Part shown: positions 57,751-64,000 of the stretch, one piece after another
Layout: each line of letters opens with the position of its first letter
Position numbering within the stretch: the stretch's first letter is position 1
Source: Thermoactinomyces sp. DSM 45892
GTDB taxonomy: Bacteria > Bacillota > Bacilli > Thermoactinomycetales > Thermoactinomycetaceae
Assembly: GCF_900107305.1 (NCBI RefSeq)
Contig: NZ_FNPL01000007.1
Coordinates: 1 to 64,000 of the forward strand
Direction: 5' to 3'
DNA: 64,000 nt
Translations under genes and position numbers: made by a program
Notes under the pieces: generated by a model
Told to the model about the DNA's origin: nothing
The model's database searches: none
The model's input: the letters and a program-made list of their open reading frames with translations, nothing else

Positions 57751-58879
57751 ATGCGTTTACAGGTGTTTCTTTAACGGTTTTGGTATTCGCTTTTTTGGAT
57801 GAATAACGTGAGATGTTTAGTAGCATTCCCATTGCAAACAGCTTAATAATGAGTGCCGATCCCCCATAGCTGATAAAGGGAAGCGGGATTCCAGTGGCTG
57901 GCAGTAAAGCCGTTACTACTCCCAGATTAAAAATCGCTTCAATTCCAATTAACGTGACGATACCTACACCAAGTAATGTACCAAATTGATCAGGTGCTCT
58001 TGCTGCAATTAAGATACCCCGAATGATTAAGGTAAGAAACAAGAGGATCATAAATAGCCCGCCAATGAACCCAAGTTCTTCTGCAATAATGGAGAAGATA
58101 AAGTCCGTATGTGCCTCCGGTAGATAATCTAGCTTTTGAATGCTATTCCCCAATCCTGCACCCAGTAGTCCTCCAGGACCAATCGCATATAGCGAGTATA
58201 CAGTTTGCATTCCTTCGCTTAGTGCGTACTTGAAAGGGTCCCAAATCGCCATAATCCGATCGATTCGGTAGTCCCTTATAAATAGAACGCCTAATGCGAT
58301 AGGGATAATCGTTGCGAACATCCCAAAAAGGTGTCGTACTCTAGCTCCAGAGCAAAAAATAATGGCCAAACAAGTGGTTAGAACAATCATCATTCCGCTG
58401 TAATGTGGTTGAGCTAATAATAAGCCACAGATGAGGCCGATTACGACAAGGGGAGGGAATAACGCTTTTGAAAATTGATTCATGACACTTTGTTTTTTTA
58501 CCATAATAGATGCCGTGTAGATAATCATAACGATTTTCGCAATTTCGGAAGGTTGAACCGAGACAGGCCCAAATACAAGCCACCGTTGTGACCCATTAAT
58601 CTCTCTAGCCAGAAAAAAGACAGAAATAAGCAAAGGTACCGTGATCAGTAGAAATTTCCCAATGTGTTTTCGATAAAAGGTGTAAGGAATATTGATGGCG
58701 ATGAAGAAGGCGAGAAATCCGACCCCTGTAAACATTAATTGTTTTTGAAAAAAATAATATGAATTTTGATAGTCCACTAATCCTTTATAATAACTTGTAC
58801 TAAACACCATGATGAGTCCAAAGCCTACCAACATAAAGATTACCAATATAAGCCAAAAGTCTGGCTTCCCACGCTTCAT
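57749..58879 (-). CDS. FtsW/RodA/SpoVE family peptidoglycan glycosyltransferase
   Basis: A SEDS-family polytopic protein of 376 aa that polymerises peptidoglycan with a partner penicillin-binding protein. Ten membrane segments are apparent. Motifs are NGSQRWLVFGPVSVQPSEIA, KLDYLPEAHTDFIFSIIAEE (conserved Asp/Glu region) and TGIPLPFISYGGSALI. The length and motifs fit FtsW or SpoVE; RodA is less likely. ATG at 58879 follows AAAGGAG by about nine bases; an in-frame start 22 codons earlier lacks a site. It is divergent from the YhcN-like spore gene. Confidence 0.9.
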   Translation of the reverse strand: MKRGKPDFWLILVIFMLVGFGLIMVFSTSYYKGLVDYQNSYYFFQKQLMFTGVGFLAFFIAINIPYTFYRKHIGKFLLITVPLLISVFFLAREINGSQRWLVFGPVSVQPSEIAKIVMIIYTASIMVKKQSVMNQFSKALFPPLVVIGLICGLLLAQPHYSGMMIVLTTCLAIIFCSGARVRHLFGMFATIIPIALGVLFIRDYRIDRIMAIWDPFKYALSEGMQTVYSLYAIGPGGLLGAGLGNSIQKLDYLPEAHTDFIFSIIAEELGFIGGLFMILLFLTLIIRGILIAARAPDQFGTLLGVGIVTLIGIEAIFNLGVVTALLPATGIPLPFISYGGSALIIKLFAMGMLLNISRYSSKKANTKTVKETPVNA

Positions 58880-58964
58880 ACTCACGACTCCTTTAATGAA
58901 AACTATATAGAAACGATTATACCAAAATCTTCTAGTCAAACACAAAGTTTGTCACCTGATTTGC

Positions 58965-58994
58965 TCATGATGTGCCCCCATCCTGTTCATACTA
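58965..58994 (+). promoter_or_regulatory. candidate sigma-G promoter of the YhcN-like gene
   Basis: TCATG (58965-58969), 18 bases, then CATACTA (58988-58994), a full match to the sigma-G -10 pattern. The -35 differs at its first base. yhcN and ylaJ are forespore genes in B. subtilis. Confidence 0.4.
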
Positions 58995-59025
58995 AGCGCA
59001 AAGGATGATAAATGGAGGAATGAAG

Positions 59026-59529
59026 ATGGGAATGTCCCGTGTTGGTAAAGTGCTTTTACTAAGTGTTGTTTTGGTATCAAGTTCAATAGGATGTGCCGTT
59101 TACTCCCGGAAAGAGTCAAATCACTTGAACGACCCAAACTATAATCCCATAAAAGTATCAGCTCCTGAGAATAAGAATCAGGGGATGAATCCAGCTTTTC
59201 AACAGGATGAGGAAATGGAGAGGAAAATCCAGGATCTTCCTAAGGTGAAAGATGCTACGGTACTCCTGACGGGCGAAACGGCTTATGTAGGCTTACGTAT
59301 GGAACAAGATTTTACTCATTTTACGATGACTCCAATGATGCGAAAGAAAGTAACGGATGTAGTGAGGCAAGCCAGACCTGAAATCCGTAGTGTGTATCTG
59401 TCGGTTCAACCTGATTTTGTGAAAACTGTAACCGATATAACGGAGCAAGCTCGCAACAACAAACCAATGAACGACTTTAATCAACAATTAAAGAATATGG
59501 TAGAGCGATTTTCACTCTCTCCTGAGTGA
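59026..59529 (+). CDS. YhcN/YlaJ-family sporulation lipoprotein
   Basis: A 167-aa lipoprotein with a signal peptide and lipobox SSSIGC (Cys about residue 23). The C-terminal half matches the YhcN/YlaJ family: KIQDLPKVKDATVLLTGETA and YVGLRMEQ, with VRQARPEIRSVYLSVQPDF. Such proteins are found in spore inner membranes and aid germination or outgrowth. ATG at 59026 follows GGAGG by seven bases. The sigma-G-like elements upstream agree. Confidence 0.85.
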   Translation: MGMSRVGKVLLLSVVLVSSSIGCAVYSRKESNHLNDPNYNPIKVSAPENKNQGMNPAFQQDEEMERKIQDLPKVKDATVLLTGETAYVGLRMEQDFTHFTMTPMMRKKVTDVVRQARPEIRSVYLSVQPDFVKTVTDITEQARNNKPMNDFNQQLKNMVERFSLSPE

Positions 59530-59540
59530 GGATAGACGGG

Positions 59541-59573
59541 AGACTAGGGCTTACGACCTAGTCTATTTTATTT
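59541..59573 (+). terminator. terminator after the YhcN-like gene
   Basis: AGACTAGG (59541-59548) pairs with CCTAGTCT (59557-59564), then ATTTTATTT. Confidence 0.75.
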
Positions 59574-59657
59574 CTAATTTGTTCTTATATTGAAGTTGTT
59601 GATTTGCTTGTTTTCGTTATAATAAATACTATACAAATTTGAGGGAAGTGGAGAGCG

Positions 59658-59939
59658 ATGAAACGAATCACACCTACGGATATTATTAATAAAGATTTTA
59701 AAACAGTACTTCGGGGCTATGACGCTAAAGCGGTAGATGAATTTTTGGATATCATTGTACGTGATTATGAGGAAGTTCTACATGAAAATGAACAGTTAAA
59801 GAGAGAGCTTGCTAAGGGAGGAGGAGCCACCTCATCGAGAAGGGAGCAGGTCGCTGTTCCTGATTTATCCGAATATGATGAGATTATCAGGGAAATGTTA
59901 GCGCGTATTGATAGGCTTGAAAAAAGGGTGCTTCGTTAA
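59658..59939 (+). CDS. gpsB: cell division regulator GpsB
   Basis: A 93-aa DivIVA-domain protein. The N-terminal membrane-binding coiled coil begins ITPTDIINKDFKTVLRGYDA and continues with AVDEFLDIIVRDYEEVLHEN. A short linker leads to a C-terminal helix, IIREMLARIDRLEKRVLR, that resembles GpsB and not the long DivIVA coiled coil. GpsB coordinates penicillin-binding proteins between division and elongation. GAGGGAAGTGGAG precedes the ATG, and a TATAAT at 59618-59623 may be its -10. Confidence 0.85.
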   Translation: MKRITPTDIINKDFKTVLRGYDAKAVDEFLDIIVRDYEEVLHENEQLKRELAKGGGATSSRREQVAVPDLSEYDEIIREMLARIDRLEKRVLR

Positions 59940-60024
59940 AGATGGAATAATACAAAAATGAGATTTTGCCTTCGTATAGTTCCTTTTCGATGTGGACACA
60001 ATATCGAAAGGGAGGAATGTACGA

Positions 60025-60432
60025 ATGGATCATTTTGAACATAATAATCAACTAGGATCAGATACATCATCTGAGCAAGATAATAAGCCCGATCTTTCGG
60101 TACATGATGATGTCGAGATTGCACAAGAAGTAGGGATTTCACCACCAGGCTATTCGATGCGTACGGAACGTACTCGAAATGATAGGGACTCGGATGATTT
60201 TAAAGAGACCAAAGGACCGCGTACCCCAACACTTGCTAAATTAGGAATTGCTTCTATCTTGATTTCCATCCTTTCCTTTTTTATCATCCCTTTTATTTTA
60301 GCGCCGATCGGAATTGTATTAGGAGTGCTGGCTCTTCGGTACGATGATCGTTTGGGGTGGTATGGAATCGGGATTGGTGCAGTGGTTTTAGTGCTCACTA
60401 CTCTCATTTTGCCTATGATGATATATAGCTAA
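60025..60432 (+). CDS. DUF4190-like membrane protein
   Basis: A 135-aa protein with an acidic, polar N-terminal half (about residues 1-75). Two membrane segments follow (LGIASILISILSFFIIPFIL and WYGIGIGAVVLVLTTLILPM), separated by a short PIGIVLGVLALRYDDR turn. This pattern is common to DUF4190 proteins of unknown function. ATG at 60025 follows GGGAGG; the in-frame ATG 11 codons earlier is upstream of that site. Confidence 0.7.
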   Translation: MDHFEHNNQLGSDTSSEQDNKPDLSVHDDVEIAQEVGISPPGYSMRTERTRNDRDSDDFKETKGPRTPTLAKLGIASILISILSFFIIPFILAPIGIVLGVLALRYDDRLGWYGIGIGAVVLVLTTLILPMMIYS

Positions 60433-60438
60433 GAGTTG

Positions 60439-60475
60439 TCCCATTGTGCTAGTCTTGGTGCAGTGGGATTTTTGT
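60439..60475 (+). terminator. terminator after the DUF4190-like gene
   Basis: TCCCATTG pairs with CAGTGGGA (one G-U) around a short loop, followed by five T. Confidence 0.75.
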
Positions 60476-60505
60476 ATTTTGTTGCAGTAGGGAGATCGGT
60501 GAAAC

Positions 60506-61153
60506 ATGGAGCAAAAGAAAATAGAACAAGCTTATATTCAGGAGTTGTATGTACAAGAAGATGACTTATTAAAATCAGTCACTACTGGCTTAGTGGAAAA
60601 TGGACTACCACTTATTTCCGTACCACCAGAAGTGGGGAAGGCTATTTACCTTTTAGCTAAGATTTCCGGTGCGAAACGTGCTTTGGAGATTGGCTTACTT
60701 GGCGGATATAGTACGATTTGGTTAACGAGAGGAATGGGGATGGATGGAGAGGTAGTAAGTTTAGAGATAAAAGAAGAACATGCTAGCTTTGCCCGTCAAA
60801 ACTTATCACGTGCTGGCTTGTTGGATCAGGTCTCCATCTATGTGGGAGACGCACTGTTGTCATTGGATCAGCTAATCAGTAAGAAGGAGAAATTTGACTT
60901 TATTGTAATTGATGCTGATAAAATAAATTATCCTGTCTATATTGAGAAAGTCCTGCAATTGGCTGATCCAGGGGCGATTCTCTGTTGTGATAATCTATTT
61001 TTTAATGGACGGATTTTTGATAAAAAAGATGCCCTAAATCCTGCTCCTGCAGCAGTACGAAAGGTAAATGAAATCCTGTCTTCTCATCCGCGTTTAGAGG
61101 CTATTTTATTTCCGATCGGAGATGGCCTTGGAGTAGCAAGGGTGAAAGTATAA
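60506..61153 (+). CDS. SAM-dependent O-methyltransferase
   Basis: A 215-aa class I methyltransferase of the catechol-O-methyltransferase/caffeoyl-CoA type. Motifs are ALEIGLLGGYSTIWLTRG, VVSLEIKEEHASFARQNL, FDFIVIDADKINY and LCCDNLFFNGRI, with metal-site Asp and Asn. The substrate is not readable; some family members modify tRNA (TrmR-like) or small phenolics. GGGAGATCGG precedes the ATG. Confidence 0.9.
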   Translation: MEQKKIEQAYIQELYVQEDDLLKSVTTGLVENGLPLISVPPEVGKAIYLLAKISGAKRALEIGLLGGYSTIWLTRGMGMDGEVVSLEIKEEHASFARQNLSRAGLLDQVSIYVGDALLSLDQLISKKEKFDFIVIDADKINYPVYIEKVLQLADPGAILCCDNLFFNGRIFDKKDALNPAPAAVRKVNEILSSHPRLEAILFPIGDGLGVARVKV

Positions 61154-61159
61154 ATAAAA

Positions 61160-61198
61160 ACAAAACCCTCACGCTTAGTTAGAGGATTTGTCTTTTTT
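61160..61198. terminator. terminator between convergent genes
   Basis: ACAAAACCCTC and GAGGATTTGT form an imperfect stem flanked by A and T runs. It serves the methyltransferase and the small membrane gene on the other strand. Confidence 0.6.
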
Positions 61199-61203
61199 CT
61201 TCT

Positions 61204-61458
61204 TTAGTTTTTGGATGTTCCTTTTTTTTTAGGAAATAATTTGAGAAGAAAGGCATCTGTCTTCTCTGCTATTTTTGGGTATTTTGTGCGGAAACGATGT
61301 AGGAGTCGCGCCGCCCAAGGGGAGGTTTGAGATAGTATGCTCAGACCTACTAAAATAAAGAGGATTCCTTGTAAAAAGGGAAGGACACAACCGATAACTC
61401 CTAATACTAAGAAGAAGTAACCTAAAATGTTTAGCCATAGTTTTTTTCGTGCTGTCAT
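61204..61458 (-). CDS. small PGPGW-family membrane protein
   Basis: An 84-aa protein with two hydrophobic segments (about residues 8-28, LNILGYFFLVLGVIGCVLPF, and 30-45) and a basic tail ending KLFPKKKGTSKN. The LGVIGCVLPFLQGILFILVG core fits the PGPGW putative membrane family. Function unknown. GGAG lies 12 bases before the ATG. It is convergent with the methyltransferase gene. Confidence 0.7.
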   Translation of the reverse strand: MTARKKLWLNILGYFFLVLGVIGCVLPFLQGILFILVGLSILSQTSPWAARLLHRFRTKYPKIAEKTDAFLLKLFPKKKGTSKN

Positions 61459-61761
61459 AAGAGTTAATCAGCTCCTTACCTTTTTTAGATCGCTACTAAT
61501 GTTTTTAGTATATCTAAAAAAAATTAATGGGGACAACCTTTTCTTTTTGTCTATTTCACGAACATGCTTTTCTATTCCCTGCGATCGGCTAGCTAAACAT
61601 AAGTGGTGCTGTTTTTAAGTATCCAGATATTAGGATATCCTTAGAAATACGCCTCCTGCAATGAATTACTTAGGCGAGCTGTGGAGGAGTTAGTTTGTTA
61701 TAATGAATACAAAGTATTTTTCTTAGGTAAAACATTCAGTCTAATGAGAGAGGTGTTAAGG
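61459..61761. other. intergenic region before the carbonic anhydrase gene
   Basis: No supported gene. It is AT-rich, with a TATAAT at 61699-61704 that lacks a good -35. An upstream in-frame extension of the carbonic anhydrase frame reaches 61681 but has no family match. Confidence 0.4.
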
Positions 61762-62322
61762 TTGAGTAAGTTAGAAGGGATTTTAGCCTATAATGATAAG
61801 TTTGTACGAAGGAAAGAATATATGCCTTATCAAACGGGGAAATATCCGGGGGACAAGATATTAGTTGTTACGTGTATGGATACCCGATTGTTAGAATTAT
61901 TACCTAAAGCGATGAATATTCAAAATGGAGATGCGAAAGTGGTGAAGACGGCTGGTGCTCTGATTACGAGTCCATATGGATCGGTGATGAGAAGCATTTT
62001 GGTAGGCGTGAGTCTACTAGCTGTAGAAGAAGTATTTGTCATCGGTCATCATGATTGTGGCATGATTGGCTTAGAATCAGGTATGGTGTTAGAGCGGATT
62101 CAACAAATGGGGGTCAATCAAGAAGCTCTTGATTCGGTTTACGACCAAGGCGTGGAAGTGGAGAAGTGGTTGTGTGGATGTGGAGAAGTGGAAGAAGGGG
62201 TTATGCAAAGTGTAAGAATGATCCGCAACCATCCGCTGTTTCCTAGTAATATACCTGTCCATGGGCTGGTAATTGATCCAAACACAGGGAAACTCGACGA
62301 AGTCGTAAGAGGATATGAGTAG
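61762..62322 (+). CDS. beta-class carbonic anhydrase (YtiB-like)
   Basis: A 186-aa beta-carbonic anhydrase that interconverts carbon dioxide and bicarbonate. Zinc ligands are in CMDTR (Cys-x-Asp-x-Arg) and HHDCG (His-x2-Cys). TTG at 61762 follows GAGAGGTG by seven bases and gives the family length; a longer frame from 61681 adds unmatched residues across a possible promoter. It is followed 12 bases later by msrA, so the two probably share a transcript. Confidence 0.9.
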   Translation: MSKLEGILAYNDKFVRRKEYMPYQTGKYPGDKILVVTCMDTRLLELLPKAMNIQNGDAKVVKTAGALITSPYGSVMRSILVGVSLLAVEEVFVIGHHDCGMIGLESGMVLERIQQMGVNQEALDSVYDQGVEVEKWLCGCGEVEEGVMQSVRMIRNHPLFPSNIPVHGLVIDPNTGKLDEVVRGYE

Positions 62323-62334
62323 GAGGTTATTTCC

Positions 62335-62814
62335 TTGTCGCTATTAGAAAAAGCAACATTTGGAGCAGGATGCTTTTGGGGTGTGGAGGAAGTGTTTCGT
62401 GTGATTCCAGGAGTAAAACATACGGCAGTAGGCTATATGGGTGGTTCGACTACTTCTCCCACTTATCAAGAAGTTTGCACAGATCAAACAGGGCATGCTG
62501 AAGTGTTAGAAGTCGAATTTGACTCAAATGAGGTTTCATATAAGACTCTTTTACAAGTGTTTTGGGAAAATCATAATCCGACCACACTAAATCGCCAGGG
62601 GCCAGATGTAGGGTCTCAGTATCGGTCTGCAATCTTCTACCATTCTGAGCAACAAAAAGAATGGGCCGAAGCTTCGAAAGCGGAGCTAGACGTATCAGGC
62701 AAATGGGGAAATTCGATTGTAACGGAAATCACGCCAGCAACTGCTTTTTACCGCGCAGAGGAATATCATCAGCGGTATCTACAAAAAAGAGGGCTAGGAT
62801 CCTGCCATCTCTAA
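62335..62814 (+). CDS. msrA: peptide methionine sulfoxide reductase MsrA
   Basis: MsrA reduces methionine-S-sulfoxide in oxidised proteins. The active site GAGCFWGVE carries the catalytic Cys near residue 13. The family block GHAEVLEVEFD and the LQVFWENHNPTTLNRQGPDV stretch are clear. The length is 159 aa. The TTG start follows AGGAGG. It is cotranscribed with the carbonic anhydrase gene. Confidence 0.96.
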   Translation: MSLLEKATFGAGCFWGVEEVFRVIPGVKHTAVGYMGGSTTSPTYQEVCTDQTGHAEVLEVEFDSNEVSYKTLLQVFWENHNPTTLNRQGPDVGSQYRSAIFYHSEQQKEWAEASKAELDVSGKWGNSIVTEITPATAFYRAEEYHQRYLQKRGLGSCHL

Positions 62815-62828
62815 AGAGTAAATCAATC

Positions 62829-62875
62829 TTTCATATTGCTTGCCCCCGTTTCATATACATGAAATCGAAGGGGGA
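62829..62875 (+). promoter_or_regulatory. repeat and inverted repeat over the ribosome site of the actin-like gene
   Basis: TTTCATAT occurs at 62829-62836 and again at 62849-62856, 20 bases apart. The second copy forms an inverted repeat with ATGAAA (62859-62864), and CCCCC (62843-62847) can pair with GGGGG (62870-62874). This hairpin would cover the GGGGGA ribosome site of the gene at 62881. It could be a protein-binding centromere/operator, a translation control element, or part of an msrA terminator. Confidence 0.55.
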
Positions 62876-62880
62876 TAGCG

Positions 62881-63672
62881 ATGTTAGTAGCAATTGATTG
62901 CGGTAGAAGCTTTGTAAAGGTACGAACCGAAAATCGCACGTTTATGTTTCCTAGTAAAGTGAGTGGTTGGCGAAAGCGTAACTATCGCCAAGAGCTTGAG
63001 GGTGATATAGAACTTCAGTATCAAGGCAAGAATTGGTTTGTAGGGAATCTGGCTGAACGAGAAGGGGAGTTTACTCGACAAGCCATGCAAGAAACCAAAG
63101 CAGTAGAAGAGACACTTCTTCTTGCCTTGACAGGAATCCATCTATCTGGAGCTTCGGGAACGGTTGATTTGGTAACGGGATTACCCATCAGCAACTATAC
63201 GGAAAAAGAGCGGGAATCGGTTCGCAAGCTATTAGAAGGTCATCATGAGGTTACGGTTAACGGACAGACGAAGCGCTTTTATGTACAACGGGTATACACC
63301 ACCATCGAAGGTGGTGGGGCCTTTTTTTCCGCACCTCGTGCTGGTTTGGTGCGGATTGTAGATGTCGGTGCGAAAACAACGAACTATGTAACATTTAAAG
63401 ATAAGGTTTTTATTGATCGTGAATCTGGAACAATCCCCGTTGGCTGGGAAACGGTGCGGGAATCCAATGCAAGAGAAATGGCTGATATGATTGCAGCCCA
63501 TGTCTCAAAAAGCTGGAACTCTGATGATGTGGTTTTATTAATTGGCGGTGTTGCCCTGCATCTAGAACCGTATATACAGTCTCATTTTCGATATGCTTTC
63601 GCCATGAGTGATCCACAAACAGCCAATGTCCGTGGGTACTATGAGGTAGGGAGGGCGCTGATTACATTATGA
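62881..63672 (+). CDS. ParM/StbA-like actin homologue
   Basis: This actin-fold ATPase of the ParM/StbA (Alp) type forms filaments that move plasmid DNA in known cases. The phosphate 1 loop AIDCGRSFVKV is at residues 4-14. Phosphate 2 is VDVGAKTTNYVTF (about 160-172), and the adenosine motif is VVLLIGGVALHL (about 219-230). It has 263 residues, shorter than R1 ParM (about 320). GGGGGA lies six bases before the ATG, within an inverted repeat. The stop overlaps the next gene by four bases (ATGA). It follows msrA on what looks like core chromosome, so either a domesticated segregation cassette or an integrated plasmid remnant is possible. Confidence 0.85.
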   Translation: MLVAIDCGRSFVKVRTENRTFMFPSKVSGWRKRNYRQELEGDIELQYQGKNWFVGNLAEREGEFTRQAMQETKAVEETLLLALTGIHLSGASGTVDLVTGLPISNYTEKERESVRKLLEGHHEVTVNGQTKRFYVQRVYTTIEGGGAFFSAPRAGLVRIVDVGAKTTNYVTFKDKVFIDRESGTIPVGWETVRESNAREMADMIAAHVSKSWNSDDVVLLIGGVALHLEPYIQSHFRYAFAMSDPQTANVRGYYEVGRALITL

Positions 63673-63926
63673 ATAGTCGTCAATCAGCCTCTGCAGGCTC
63701 ATCACAAAAAATGCTGACGGTTACCTTTGACATATCGGATCCATTAGAAAAAGATCTTTATATGTTTATCCATCAAAGAACGGATAACTTTAGTAATTTA
63801 GCAAAACATTTATTGTTTGCATGGCGACATGGATACCAAAAGGGAAGTGGGAACCAGTCGCCTAAGATAGCAGACCCCATTACTAAGAAAAACGAAATTC
63901 GTAATAGCGGATTGCCATTTGGCTGA
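63669..63926 (+). CDS. small ParR-like partner protein, putative
   Basis: An 85-aa protein whose start overlaps the ParM-like stop (ATGA), so translation is coupled. The core (about residues 15-50: a beta-strand LTVTFDI, then helices in DPLEKDLYMFIHQRTDNF and LAKHLLFAWRHG) fits a ribbon-helix-helix domain, as in ParR. The C-terminal third is polar and lysine-rich. By analogy with parMRC it would bind the centromere and cap the actin filament. No direct family signature is visible, so this is inference from gene order and secondary structure. Confidence 0.55.
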   Translation: MNSRQSASAGSSQKMLTVTFDISDPLEKDLYMFIHQRTDNFSNLAKHLLFAWRHGYQKGSGNQSPKIADPITKKNEIRNSGLPFG

Positions 63927-63948
63927 TGATTGGCAAGAAGATCCTATA

Positions 63949-63973
63949 GATAGGCATCTGCCTGTCTTTTTTA
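63949..63973 (+). terminator. terminator of the ParM-like cassette
   Basis: GATAGGCA pairs with TGCCTGTC (one G-U) around a short loop, followed by six T. Confidence 0.85.
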
Positions 63974-64000
63974 TTGAGTGTTGAAACGTAAAATGTGGGA

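Overview
The window looks like chromosome from a spore-forming, Gram-positive Bacillales bacterium. Its backbone follows the Bacillus subtilis yqe/yqf order almost gene by gene: gpr, spoIIP, yqxA, lepA, hemW, hrcA-grpE-dnaK-dnaJ, prmA, rsmE, mtaB, yqeW, rpsU, yqeY, nfeD-floA, yqfC-yqfD, phoH, pgpH, ybeY, dgkA, cdd, era, yqzL, recO, glyQ-glyS, ccpN-ppsR, ppdK, dnaG-rpoD, trmK, Nif3. Spore genes (spoIIP, yqfC, yqfD, an alpha/beta SASP, a GerPA/PF-like gene, a YhcN-type lipoprotein), strong GGAGG ribosome sites and many TTG/GTG starts agree. The family Thermoactinomycetaceae is my guess, not something the sequence proves.

Left end (1-2.6 kb): about 1 kb of AT-rich DNA with one 50-codon gene abuts only the C-terminal third of the germination protease gene gpr. 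The rest of gpr is absent and the fragment has no ribosome site. This is the pattern of a mobile or intervening element inserted in gpr, with its body to the left of the window. An aminoglycoside-acetyltransferase-like gene and a small membrane-protein gene on the minus strand follow.

2.6-35.5 kb: core housekeeping and sporulation genes. The heat-shock operon has a sigma-A-like promoter and a perfect CIRCE operator, and it carries an archaeal-type (Group III) chaperonin gene between hrcA and grpE. After it come RNA and ribosome modification genes, the membrane genes nfeD-floA, sporulation genes, cell-envelope and nucleotide genes, recO, and a glycine T-box riboswitch ahead of glyQS.

35.5-51.7 kb: a secreted M4 protease and a TIM-barrel sugar-isomerase-like gene lie between glyS and ccpN. 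ccpN and ppsR both lack a well-placed ATG/GTG/TTG but have good ribosome sites in front of ATC and ATA. ppdK, dnaG and rpoD follow. Next come acyl-CoA dehydrogenase and 4-hydroxyphenylpyruvate dioxygenase genes, each with a cre-like (CcpA) site at its promoter, and an M1 peptidase.

51.7-64 kb: a GerPA/PF-like gene, trmK, a Nif3-family gene, the RNase P RNA gene rnpB, an M42 aminopeptidase, a nicotinamidase-like hydrolase, DedA, ferredoxin, an FtsW/RodA/SpoVE protein, a YhcN-type lipoprotein, gpsB, an O-methyltransferase, carbonic anhydrase and msrA. The window ends with a two-gene cassette encoding a ParM/StbA-like actin and a small ParR-like protein, preceded by an inverted repeat that can cover its ribosome site.

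Most worth following up: the interrupted gpr, the chaperonin in the hrcA operon, the chromosomal ParM-like cassette, and the paired non-AUG starts of ccpN-ppsR.
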